In this document: in pieces, positions 35,811 through 44,062 of the stretch | How positions within the stretch are numbered: position 1 is the stretch's first letter | Layout of the letters: each line of letters opens with the position of its first letter | Source: F23-D06 sp045132055 | Lineage (GTDB): Bacteria; Bacteroidota; Bacteroidia; Bacteroidales; WCHB1-69 | Assembly (NCBI GenBank): GCA_045132055.1 | Contig: JBGURP010000014.1 | Location: forward strand, 1-64,000 | Direction of reading: 5' to 3' | Length of the DNA stretch: 64,000 nt | Position numbers and translations under genes: made by a program | Notes under the pieces: generated by a model | The model's input: only the letters and a program-made list of their open reading frames with translations | Databases searched by the model: none | Told to the model about the DNA's origin: nothing

Positions 35811-37091
35811 CTAATCTCTGAAGATAGTGGCGTCGCGGTCGGGGCCGACGGAGACGATGGAGACTTTTACGTGGGTTTCCTCTTCGATGAAGCGGATGTA
35901 GTCTTTGAACGCTTGCGGCAGTTCATCGTAGGTTTTGCAGGTGCTGATGTCCTGCATCCAGCCTTTCAGCGGGGTATAGACAGGCTCAATGGTCACGTCG
36001 TTTTCGGTAGGCATCTTGGTGGTAAGCTCGCCGTTGACCTTGTAGGCGGTGCAGATGTTGATGGTATCGAAGTTGTCCATCACGTCGGCCTTGGTGAGGG
36101 CGATGTCTGTGACGCCGTTGATCATGAGAGCGTATTTGAGGGCCACGAGGTCGAGCCAGCCGCAGCGGCGGGGACGGCCGGTGGTGGCGCCGTATTCGTT
36201 GCCTTGCTTGCGCAGCTGCTCACCGGTGGCGTCGAAGAGCTCCGTGGGGAAGGGGCCGCTGCCCACGCGGGTGCAGTAAGCCTTCACAATGCCGATGACC
36301 TTGCCAGCGAGGTGCGGGTCGAGGCCGAGGCCGGTGAATGCGCCGGCGGCGATGGTGTTGGAAGAGGTTACGAACGGGTACGCACCGAACTCGAGGTCCA
36401 GCATGGTGCCCTGCGCACCTTCTGCCAGCACGGACTTGCCGGATTGGAGGTAGTCGTACACTTCATATTCGCTGTCGATGAACTTGAAAGATTTGAGCGT
36501 GTTGAGCGAAGCTCTCCACTTGTGCTCCAGCTCGGGCAGGGTGGTCTTGTAGTCGAATCCGAGACCATCCAAAATTTTGAGATGCTGGGTGATGGCTTGG
36601 CTGTATTTCTCTGCGAAGTTGGGCGAGACGAGGTCGCACACGCGGAGGCCTGTGCGGGCGGTCTTGTCGGTGTAGGTGGGTCCGATGCCCTTGAGGGTGG
36701 AGCCGATTTTCTTGTCGCCTTTTTGAGACTCGTAAGCAGCATCCAGCAGTCGGTGTGTGGGCAGGATAAGGTGTGCTTTTTTGGAGATAAAGAGATTGTC
36801 GGTCGGGGTGAGTCCCATGTTCACCAGCGCGTTGATTTCCTCCTCGAAGGTGATGGGGTCGATGACGACGCCATTGCCGATGATGTTGGTTTTCTCCTTG
36901 TGGAAGATGCCGGAGGGGATGATATGGAGCACGTGGCGGATGCCGTTGAATTCCAGCGAGTGGCCAGCGTTGGGGCCGCCCTGGAAGCGGGCCACCACAT
37001 CGTATTTCGGGGTCACCACATCCACAATTTTACCTTTGCCCTCGTCGCCCCATTGCAAACCGAGTAAAATGTCAATCTTCTGTTTTTCCAT
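35811..37091 (-). CDS. purA: Adenylosuccinate synthase
   Basis: 426 residues. GTP-dependent joining of IMP and aspartate, first step from IMP to AMP. N-terminal GLQWGDEGKGKIVD (P-loop-like, catalytic Asp), GHSLEFNG, and GPTYTDKTARTGLRV in the centre; EGAQGTMLDLEFGAYPFVTSS (first 20 shown only in part: EGAQGTMLD) and TTGRPRRCGWLD are family signatures. Promoter lies in the left copy of the 38-bp direct repeat. Confidence 0.98.
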   Translation of the reverse strand: MEKQKIDILLGLQWGDEGKGKIVDVVTPKYDVVARFQGGPNAGHSLEFNGIRHVLHIIPSGIFHKEKTNIIGNGVVIDPITFEEEINALVNMGLTPTDNLFISKKAHLILPTHRLLDAAYESQKGDKKIGSTLKGIGPTYTDKTARTGLRVCDLVSPNFAEKYSQAITQHLKILDGLGFDYKTTLPELEHKWRASLNTLKSFKFIDSEYEVYDYLQSGKSVLAEGAQGTMLDLEFGAYPFVTSSNTIAAGAFTGLGLDPHLAGKVIGIVKAYCTRVGSGPFPTELFDATGEQLRKQGNEYGATTGRPRRCGWLDLVALKYALMINGVTDIALTKADVMDNFDTINICTAYKVNGELTTKMPTENDVTIEPVYTPLKGWMQDISTCKTYDELPQAFKDYIRFIEEETHVKVSIVSVGPDRDATIFRD

Positions 37092-37125
37092 AAAATGCTA
37101 AAATTTCCTCGTTTAGAGATATGTT

Positions 37126-37163
37126 ACAAACCATGCGTTTGCAGGCGCAAAGATACTCAAAAA
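37126..37163. repeat. 38-bp direct repeat, left copy (purA promoter)
   Basis: Begins ACAAACCATGCG and ends ATACTCAAAAA; identical over 38 nt to 41279-41316, with divergent bases on both sides. Carries the purA -7 box. Confidence 0.95.
37148..37155 (-). promoter_or_regulatory. -7 promoter box of purA (TATCTTTG)
   Basis: Reverse-strand TAnnTTTG match followed by CGCC, 57 nt upstream of the purA ATG, inside the 38-bp repeat. Confidence 0.65.
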
Positions 37164-37202
37164 ATGATGACAATATTTCCAAAGAATTTTTTTGACTATA
37201 CA

Positions 37203-40200
37203 CTACTTCTTCACAATCCGTTTAGTAACCATTCCTTGCTCGGTGGCAACCCGTACAAGGTAAACGCCGGAAGAAAAAGAGGATAAATCTATATCAGTTT
37301 GATAATCATTAATTTGAAGTATTTCCAAAGGTTTACCGTATATATCATATACCTCTATTTTTTTCAAGATATATTGTTCGCTACGGATTGTACATTTTCC
37401 AGTTGTAGGGTTGGGGTAGATATATAGATGGCAATCTTGAGAATGGCTAGGAATACCAATATTAGATCTTTTCGAAAATACCACATCATCAATGAACACA
37501 GTTCCCTCATAGGCAGGGCAATGATACTTGAACGCCACGTACCGTCCTTCTCCATGATAAGTATCGAAAAGAATAGTATAGGATACCCATGCACGCGGTG
37601 TATTAAACGAAAGCATAAAGGTATCAACGGGCACGAAAGAGTTTTCATCGTAAGGATTGGTCATTACGCCCACCTGCAAGGTTTCCCAATCAAAAGCACC
37701 ATCTTCTTTGTAGATTTTAAAATCCAATTGAAGACTGTCGAAGGGTATCTCTTGATCAAAAGCGGGAGTGGTAATCCAACTATCATAAAAGGAGTTGGCT
37801 GTGAACATCAACGAACCGATATTACTAGAGGATACTTCAGATGAAATGACAGGGATAGGATAGGAGGACAAGTATCTGTTCCAACAGGATGGGAAAGCTG
37901 AATCGTTGTCGGTACCATACGAGTCAAAATCCTCAGTGTAAGGAAGATCACTCACTGGAGCACAATCTGTTCGTTGGTTAATGCTTATCCAGAAACTATT
38001 GGTGTCTCCGCAATTGGTCCGAATGTAAATAGTGTATGGAGTATCTTCCAACAAATTGGAGAATGTGTATGAGGGACTTGTTAGTGCGACTATTTGTGTT
38101 GTATCTATTGGCTGATTGTTTTCGGTGATTACAGTCTCCCAGCTTTGATTAATTGTGTTTACAGGGATAAAACTAATGCTAATGCTGTTTGTGGATGTTG
38201 AATCCACCGTAATAGAGTTCGGGGCAGCACAATAATCACTGTAAATCATGATGTTGTCAAAAGCAGCAGGTGGGTTGGTTCCAGCGGTTCCATCGTTGCG
38301 CCACATAAAATATATCCGTTGCAGACCCGAATAGGGTGAGTTATAATGGACGGAAACATTATGCCAGTTGGAATCCAGACAGATGATGTCGCCAATCTGT
38401 GTTGAGCCATCAGGGCCATCAATATAGGCTGACGTCGGTGTGGCAGGAGGTCCCATGAATACTTTGGCAAAATCATAAGGATAAGTTTCTCCAGAAAAAA
38501 TGCGAAGTTCCCCGTATGCTCTGCAATCAAAGGAAATTACAAGGTCGGTATAATTGGAATCCACATAAATATCGCGATAAGCCCATATCACATCATAGGT
38601 GTGATTGTCGGTTGTATAGGCGTTGCTGACACCGTTGTCGTTGGAAACATACAATGATAGGGAACCACCATAATTTACTGCATTACCGATATACCACTTA
38701 TTGTTGGTATTATTACTACTATTGACAATAGACCATTGGCTGTTTTCATTCGCATCTTCAAAATCACAAATGTAAGGCAATCCCGTCAACATTTTGACAC
38801 ATATATCACTGCTCCAGTCGCTTTGGGCATTAACAGAACAATTGGAGCGTACCTTGCAATAGTAGGTCATGGAGGAGGTAAGACCATTCAAGACCAAGAA
38901 AGTGTCTGATGTGTTGAACTCAGTGGTTACAGTGCTTCCCGCTTCCCGTATACTTACCGTATAGAAAGCAGGGGTACAAAGGGTAGGAGGAGACCAGGAA
39001 AGAGTGAGATCTCTGTCGGTCTTGTGCTCAATTGCCAAATTTGAGGGGTTAATGCAATCTACTCCGCGTACGAAGAGATTATCCACTGCTGCGGGTGGCT
39101 GGACGCCAACGGAATTATTATTGGTCCATAAGAAATAGATTCGTTGAATCCCAACATAGGTAGAGTCCAGAATGAAAGAGTAATGGGTCCAGTCATTTGC
39201 ATTGGATAACTGTCCGCCCAATTTCACGGCTGAATTTGGAGTAGCTGTGCCTGACGGAGCAGCAGGTTTGCCGATATATGCTTGCATGTAGTCAGCGGCA
39301 TTTTGTCCCATACCTTTAAAGTCAAAAGACAACTGATATGCCAGATGATTATCGTCAAAACAGACATCGCGATAGGCCCATACTGATGATGAAGAATTAA
39401 TAGAATAAGCATGGGTTGCACCACTGTCGTTGGAGATGTAGAGCGCATTGCCACCACCATAACCAATTGCATTGTCTATTACCCATTGGTTTTCAGAGTT
39501 GCCGTTCAACAGTGTCCATTGACTATTTTCCACCTGACTGTCAAAGGTACACAGATAGGGCAGGTGTTGCAATGGCTGTGTGGTGGAAAAGAAAGCATCG
39601 CTGCTCCACTCGCTGGTATCCAAAGAACTACAAACAGATCGCACATGCCACATATAATCGGTTGATGGTAATAATCTGTGAAGTGTAAGGAACGTGTCTG
39701 GGGAAACCAGTTCCGTATAAAGGGAATCTCCCAATGTTTTGTAGCCCAGTATATAAGAAGACATGTTTCCTACCGTTCCTGGAGACCATGAAAGAGTGGT
39801 GGTGGTGTCTCGCGGGGAAGAAACCAGATTGGAGGGAACGCCACACGATGGAATATTGATGGTGATATTGTCAATAGCGGCAGGAGGATTGACACCTGCG
39901 GTTAGGTTATTTTTCCATAAGATATAGAGCCGTTGAGCACCTGCATGGGTAGAATCCACCGTATAGTTCTTGCGCACCCAGTTGTCTGTCAGATTCAAAG
40001 TTTCCCCGATTTGAACCAGAGATATAGGCAGATTATATATCTCGAAATCTGTTGGTTCTGTCAGGGTATCTAAAAATAGTTTTACATAATCGTTACCTGC
40101 CTCACCGACACCCTTGAAGTCTAAAGAAAGTTGATAATGATCATAACCAGGTTCCATATAGATGTCACGGAATGCCCAGACAACGGAATATTGTGATGTA

Positions 40201-41240
40201 CTATAGCTATTGGTAATCCCATTATCAGATGAAATGTATAATAGATTATTGGTGGAAGAATTTGTTGGAGTTCCAATGAACCATTTATTGTTGAATCCAC
40301 CAGAATAACTCTCGTGACTCCCGTCTGTGGAGTAAGCATCACCATGGCGAATTATCCAGCATTTATTATCAGTTTCATTTTCAAAATCACAAAAATAGGG
40401 AAGCTGAGCCATTGTTCGGAAAGCCTTTTCACTACTCCATTCGCTCCATTCATCGTTTGGGTATAAGGCTTTCACTTTCCAAATATACCAAGAGGAGGCT
40501 GTCAAATTGGAAAGAAAGAATGTCGCGTCGGATGCTGGCAAAAGAATCTCTGTGAACATCGTATCAGTTTGGATGCGCCATGCTAAGAGGTAGGATAGTG
40601 GGATTTCTGATGAATCGGAGGACCAAACTAATTGTGCAGTATGATGGGTGACATCCCGGGTGGCTAGACCCTTTGGTACCTCATGAAAAACACCTGTGAT
40701 GGAAATGTTGTCAAACGCGCCAGCGGCGTTCCATCTGGTGTTGAAATCGAATAGTAGTTGTAATCGGTGAGCGCCGGCAAAGGATGAATCCACAATAATA
40801 TTGTAATGCGTCCAGAAATCTGCTTCGCTCAAATATCCGCTTATAGATGTATTATCCAAGTAAACTTTCATAAATCCTTGCCTACTGCCACCACCTTTGC
40901 AATCAAAAGCAATCTGGTATTTGGGGTAACCTGGATTGAAGTAGATATCACGATAGCCCCTCACTGTTCCGTGATAAGGTGAATCGTAACCATTGGTTAT
41001 GCCGTTGTCGTTAGAAATATATAAAGAGTTTTCTCCGCCACATGATACTGCATTACCTATATTTGCAGAGTTTGTAATGTTCGGCAGCATCCAAGCGTTA
41101 TCTACAGAAGTACCCCATTGGGCATTTTCTAACGAGTCTTCAAAGTCGCAAAAAAAAGGTAGTACCACAGGGGCTTGAGCGGACACCCCCGACCACAAAA
41201 TCATCAAAATCGTTAACAAAGAAATATGATTTTTGCACAT
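37203..41240 (-). CDS. Modular T9SS cargo protein with five jelly-roll-like modules and FN3 domains
   Basis: 1345 residues from MCKNHISLLT at 41240 (signal peptide cleaved near VSAQ, residue 22); the open frame above it reads through the promoter repeat. Five related modules begin at about residues 27, 280, 560, 821 and 1099 with LPYxCDFE and, in the first four, contain LYISNDNG and WAYRDIY motifs and end with PPAAxDNI, as in MAM/cleaved-adhesin-type jelly rolls. Fibronectin-III-like domains fill the gaps (about 185-275, 465-555, 730-815, 1003-1093). The last 76 residues (YIYPNPTTGK ... GVYLVRV ... KRIVKK) are a type A T9SS sorting domain. Likely a surface adhesin or glycan/protein binder; no catalytic motif seen. 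Confidence 0.88.
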   Translation of the reverse strand: MCKNHISLLTILMILWSGVSAQAPVVLPFFCDFEDSLENAQWGTSVDNAWMLPNITNSANIGNAVSCGGENSLYISNDNGITNGYDSPYHGTVRGYRDIYFNPGYPKYQIAFDCKGGGSRQGFMKVYLDNTSISGYLSEADFWTHYNIIVDSSFAGAHRLQLLFDFNTRWNAAGAFDNISITGVFHEVPKGLATRDVTHHTAQLVWSSDSSEIPLSYLLAWRIQTDTMFTEILLPASDATFFLSNLTASSWYIWKVKALYPNDEWSEWSSEKAFRTMAQLPYFCDFENETDNKCWIIRHGDAYSTDGSHESYSGGFNNKWFIGTPTNSSTNNLLYISSDNGITNSYSTSQYSVVWAFRDIYMEPGYDHYQLSLDFKGVGEAGNDYVKLFLDTLTEPTDFEIYNLPISLVQIGETLNLTDNWVRKNYTVDSTHAGAQRLYILWKNNLTAGVNPPAAIDNITINIPSCGVPSNLVSSPRDTTTTLSWSPGTVGNMSSYILGYKTLGDSLYTELVSPDTFLTLHRLLPSTDYMWHVRSVCSSLDTSEWSSDAFFSTTQPLQHLPYLCTFDSQVENSQWTLLNGNSENQWVIDNAIGYGGGNALYISNDSGATHAYSINSSSSVWAYRDVCFDDNHLAYQLSFDFKGMGQNAADYMQAYIGKPAAPSGTATPNSAVKLGGQLSNANDWTHYSFILDSTYVGIQRIYFLWTNNNSVGVQPPAAVDNLFVRGVDCINPSNLAIEHKTDRDLTLSWSPPTLCTPAFYTVSIREAGSTVTTEFNTSDTFLVLNGLTSSMTYYCKVRSNCSVNAQSDWSSDICVKMLTGLPYICDFEDANENSQWSIVNSSNNTNNKWYIGNAVNYGGSLSLYVSNDNGVSNAYTTDNHTYDVIWAYRDIYVDSNYTDLVISFDCRAYGELRIFSGETYPYDFAKVFMGPPATPTSAYIDGPDGSTQIGDIICLDSNWHNVSVHYNSPYSGLQRIYFMWRNDGTAGTNPPAAFDNIMIYSDYCAAPNSITVDSTSTNSISISFIPVNTINQSWETVITENNQPIDTTQIVALTSPSYTFSNLLEDTPYTIYIRTNCGDTNSFWISINQRTDCAPVSDLPYTEDFDSYGTDNDSAFPSCWNRYLSSYPIPVISSEVSSSNIGSLMFTANSFYDSWITTPAFDQEIPFDSLQLDFKIYKEDGAFDWETLQVGVMTNPYDENSFVPVDTFMLSFNTPRAWVSYTILFDTYHGEGRYVAFKYHCPAYEGTVFIDDVVFSKRSNIGIPSHSQDCHLYIYPNPTTGKCTIRSEQYILKKIEVYDIYGKPLEILQINDYQTDIDLSSFSSGVYLVRVATEQGMVTKRIVKK

Positions 41241-41278
41241 AGTATGATACTTTAAGTAAATCACATTATTTTTTAGTG

Positions 41279-41316
41279 ACAAACCATGCGTTTGCAGGCG
41301 CAAAGATACTCAAAAA
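41279..41316. repeat. 38-bp direct repeat, right copy (T9SS gene promoter)
   Basis: Identical to 37126-37163. Lies 38 nt upstream of the T9SS cargo start and 18 nt from the hicA stop. Confidence 0.95.
41301..41308 (-). promoter_or_regulatory. -7 promoter box (TATCTTTG) of the modular T9SS gene
   Basis: Same box as in front of purA, carried by the right repeat copy, 61 nt before the ATG at 41240. Confidence 0.65.
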
Positions 41317-41334
41317 TTGTATTCGGTGGAAAAA

Positions 41335-41529
41335 TTAGTTGATACCGGTTCGTGGGATATCAAGTTCTTTGCATATTTCCGTCGCCAGGTAATCATTGAT
41401 ATCAGTGTGGCGTGGAATGGCAGCCATTTTTCCTGTTGCAGTATTGATGTAAATGCTGTGTTTTTTTCCTTCCCGAAGGAGAGAACATCCTTTTGTTTTC
41501 AAGTGTTTGATTAGTAGGGTTCTTTTCAT
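41335..41529 (-). CDS. hicA: HicA-family mRNA interferase toxin
   Basis: 64 residues. Double-stranded-RNA-binding-like fold with the HicA core GCSLLREGKKHSIYIN, in which H24 is the expected catalytic histidine, and IPRHTDINDYLATEICKEL at the end. Cleaves mRNA at the ribosome when the antitoxin is lost. The start overlaps the hicB stop as ATGA. The preceding 58 codons of open frame are hicB shadow. Confidence 0.9.
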   Translation of the reverse strand: MKRTLLIKHLKTKGCSLLREGKKHSIYINTATGKMAAIPRHTDINDYLATEICKELDIPRTGIN

Positions 41530-41744
41530 ATCATGGCTAACTTTCGATAAAAGAAGCGCTTGCCGGAATACTCGGCTTTGGCTTGTTCCTTGTAGCATTC
41601 CAAAACGAGGCTGACAGCATCCTTCATATTGTCCATGAGTTCGTCTAAAGTTCTGCCTTGGCTCATAGCTGCAGGCACTTGAATGCATTTTCCGGTGTAC
41701 CAACCGCTAGTTTCATCTTTGTGAATTAATACTGTGTATTCCAT
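41526..41744 (-). CDS. hicB: HicB-family antitoxin
   Basis: 72 residues. Partial RNase-H-like fold of HicB: YTVLIHKDETSGWYTGKCIQVPAAMSQGRTLDELMDNMKDAV, with the family's Gly-Trp-Tyr and GxTxxEA-like stretch. No C-terminal HTH or RHH domain is present, so DNA binding for autoregulation is uncertain. It precedes hicA, which is the reverse of the commonest hicAB order. Confidence 0.88.
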   Translation of the reverse strand: MEYTVLIHKDETSGWYTGKCIQVPAAMSQGRTLDELMDNMKDAVSLVLECYKEQAKAEYSGKRFFYRKLAMI

Positions 41745-41781
41745 AAATTGTTTTACCTTAATTTTCTTTCTAAAATCGCTG

Positions 41782-41789
41782 CAAATTTA
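41782..41789 (-). promoter_or_regulatory. -7 promoter box of hicBA (TAAATTTG)
   Basis: Reverse-strand TAnnTTTG match 38 nt upstream of the hicB ATG, divergent from the thioredoxin promoter. Confidence 0.5.
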
Positions 41790-41877
41790 CTATTAATCTT
41801 TGAATTATAAAGATTCAAGATGATAAAAATCTATCAATTGCTTAATTTTTAGTTGACAAAACCTATGAATTTTTTAT

Positions 41878-41885
41878 TATCTTTG
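41878..41885 (+). promoter_or_regulatory. -7 promoter box of trxA (TATCTTTG)
   Basis: TAnnTTTG match followed by CGAC, 39 nt before the thioredoxin ATG; a TTGAC at 41853 is a possible upstream element. Confidence 0.6.
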
Positions 41886-41923
41886 CGACTTTGAAAAATT
41901 ATTAATCCTAAAATACAAGAATT

Positions 41924-42238
41924 ATGGCATTAGCAATTGACTCAAGCAATTTTGAAACCCTGATCAACGGGGACAAACTGGTGGTGATCGACTTTTGGGC
42001 TCCCTGGTGCGGACCTTGCCGCCACCTCGGACCGGTTGTCGAAGAAGTGGCCGCCGAATTTGAAGGCCAAGCCGTCATCGGCAAGTGCGACACCGACGAA
42101 AACAACGATCTCGCCATGCAGTTCGGCGTGATGAACATCCCCATGTTGGTGTTCGTCAAGAACAAAGAGGTAGTCGATAGCCTCGTGGGCCTCGTTCCCA
42201 AGGACCTCATCGTGGAGAAAGTGAAACAATATCTGTAA
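41924..42238 (+). CDS. trxA: Thioredoxin
   Basis: 104 residues, single thioredoxin domain with the canonical active site WCGPC (in WAPWCGPCRHLGP) and the cis-Pro loop MNIPMLVFVKN. No signal peptide, so cytoplasmic dithiol reductant. It is 24 nt upstream of the POT transporter gene and may share its promoter. Confidence 0.95.
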   Translation: MALAIDSSNFETLINGDKLVVIDFWAPWCGPCRHLGPVVEEVAAEFEGQAVIGKCDTDENNDLAMQFGVMNIPMLVFVKNKEVVDSLVGLVPKDLIVEKVKQYL

Positions 42239-42262
42239 AATCAAATTTTAATTTTCAATATT

Positions 42263-43927
42263 ATGAGTACAGCTTTATTAATTTGCATTATCGGTACGAT
42301 TGTCATCATACCGTTTTTGATTTACTATGTGCGCGAAGCCAGACTGCATCACCCGAAGGGTTTGATTGCCGCTGCTTTGAGCAACATGGGTGAGCGTTTC
42401 GGCTACTACATCATGAACGCCGTGCTGCTGCTCTTCCTCGTGTCCAAGTTCGGACTTCCCGACGGAACAGCCGGTGTCATCTACTCCGTCTTCTATTTCG
42501 GCATCTATGTGCTGAGTTTGGTGGGCGGTATCATTGCCGACAAGACGCAGAACTACAACAAAACCATCCAATGGGGCTTGATCGTCATGGCTATCGGCTA
42601 TGTGGTGATGGCTATTCCATTGTTCAGCAAGACCGCCGAGGGCGCTATTCTCGACAGCGGTGCCGGCTGGTGGACCATCCTGATTATCACCTGTATGGCT
42701 CTGTTGTTCATCGCATTCGGTAACGGTTTGTTCAAAGGCAACTTGCAGGCTATCGTCGGCAAACTGTACGACGAGTTCGAGGCAGAGGCTGCCAAGAAGG
42801 GCCCCGAGGCTTTGGCAGAAGCCAAAGACCGCCGCGACTCCGGTTTCCAGATTTTCTACGTGTTCATCAACATCGGTGGTTTCTTCGCTCCGTTCATCGC
42901 TCCGTTCTTGCGCGAGTGGTGGCTGAAGGCACACCATTTGGTATATAACGCCGACATGTCCGGTTTGTGCCACCAGTTCCTGGCCAACGGTGAGATGACT
43001 ACCAAATTCAATGAGACGATGACCGCTGTGCTGCAACCCGGTTACAATTTCACCGATACGGCTGCATTCTGCTCTGATTATATTTCCGTGTTCAACCAGG
43101 GTGTCCACTTCTCTTTCATCGCTTCCGTGCTGGCTATGGTTATTTCTTTGGTGATTTTCTTGACCAACAAGTACAAACTGCCGCAACCCGCTAAGAAAGA
43201 ACAGGCTCAAGTTGTTGAATATACCGCTGAAGAGAAACTTGCCATGGCCAAGGAAATCAAACAACGTTTGTATGCTTTGTTTGCTGTGCTCGGTATCGCT
43301 GTGTTCTTCTGGTTCTCATTCCACCAGAACGGCCAGTCTCTGTCCGTGTTCGCCCGTGACTTCGTCCAGACCGAGAAGATCGCTCCTGAAATCTGGCAAG
43401 CTCTGAATCCGTTCTTCGTGATTGTGTTGACGCCTATCATCATGGTTATCTTCGCCGCTTTGGCCCGCAGAGGCAAACCGATTTCCACGCCACGCAAGAT
43501 TGCCATCGGTATGGCTATCGCCGGATGTGCTTATCTCTTCCTGATGATTATCTCCATCGTGAACAATTATCCTTCCGGTACTGATTTCCGTGCAATGGAT
43601 TTGGCACAAATGGCCGCAGCTGGTCTTACCAAGGCTGCACCATGGGTGTTGTTGGTTACCTACTTCTTCTTGACGGTAGCCGAGTTGTTCATCTCCCCGC
43701 TGGGATTGTCATTCGTGTCCAAGGTGGCTCCGCGCCACATGGTCGGTTTGTGCCAGGGCTTGTGGCTTGGCGCTACGGCTATCGGCAACCTGCTGATTTG
43801 GCTCGGACCGGTGATGTACAACGCATGGCCGATCGAATACTGCTGGCTTGTGTTCGCAGTAGTATGCTTCGTCTCCATGGCTATCATGCTCGGCATGGTG
43901 AAATGGCTGGAGAGAGTGACACAATAG
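42263..43927 (+). CDS. POT/PTR-family peptide:proton symporter
   Basis: 554 residues with about 12-14 transmembrane segments. The family motif ExxERFxYY is seen as SNMGERFGYYIMNAVL near residue 40, followed by IIADKTQNYN in the next loop (MFS-type). A hydrophilic central region (residues about 170-215) separates the first six helices from the rest. Imports di- or tripeptides with protons. It lies between thioredoxin and a C25 protease gene, which fits uptake of extracellular proteolysis products. Confidence 0.9.
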   Translation: MSTALLICIIGTIVIIPFLIYYVREARLHHPKGLIAAALSNMGERFGYYIMNAVLLLFLVSKFGLPDGTAGVIYSVFYFGIYVLSLVGGIIADKTQNYNKTIQWGLIVMAIGYVVMAIPLFSKTAEGAILDSGAGWWTILIITCMALLFIAFGNGLFKGNLQAIVGKLYDEFEAEAAKKGPEALAEAKDRRDSGFQIFYVFINIGGFFAPFIAPFLREWWLKAHHLVYNADMSGLCHQFLANGEMTTKFNETMTAVLQPGYNFTDTAAFCSDYISVFNQGVHFSFIASVLAMVISLVIFLTNKYKLPQPAKKEQAQVVEYTAEEKLAMAKEIKQRLYALFAVLGIAVFFWFSFHQNGQSLSVFARDFVQTEKIAPEIWQALNPFFVIVLTPIIMVIFAALARRGKPISTPRKIAIGMAIAGCAYLFLMIISIVNNYPSGTDFRAMDLAQMAAAGLTKAAPWVLLVTYFFLTVAELFISPLGLSFVSKVAPRHMVGLCQGLWLGATAIGNLLIWLGPVMYNAWPIEYCWLVFAVVCFVSMAIMLGMVKWLERVTQ

Positions 43928-43956
43928 TCAGATATCTTAATTATATTGTATAAAGT

Positions 43957-43986
43957 CAGAGGCGCACCAATCGGTGCGCCTCTTTT
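43957..43986 (+). terminator. Terminator after the POT gene
   Basis: Perfect 10-bp stem GAGGCGCACC/GGTGCGCCTC with a 4-nt loop followed by TTTTG. Separates the trxA-POT unit from the C25 protease promoter. Confidence 0.8.
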
Positions 43987-44029
43987 GTTATTTTTTTGGG
44001 TTAAAGTGCTGAAAATGCATTCTTTTTTG

Positions 44030-44037
44030 TACTTTTG
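44030..44037 (+). promoter_or_regulatory. -7 promoter box (TACTTTTG) of the C25 protease
   Basis: TAnnTTTG match followed by CGCC, 26 nt upstream of the ATG at 44063; it lies inside the longer open frame, which therefore cannot be the true start. Confidence 0.65.
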
Positions 44038-44062
44038 CGCCTTATTTTTAACCAATAGATTT

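Noticed and set aside
35559..37067. 502-codon plus-strand frame over purA
   Set aside because: Antisense to purA and the TldD-like gene start; low-complexity Gly/Val/Glu translation.
43946..44062. 39-codon extension of the C25 protease
   Set aside because: It contains the terminator of the POT gene and the protease promoter box, and it would bury the signal peptide.
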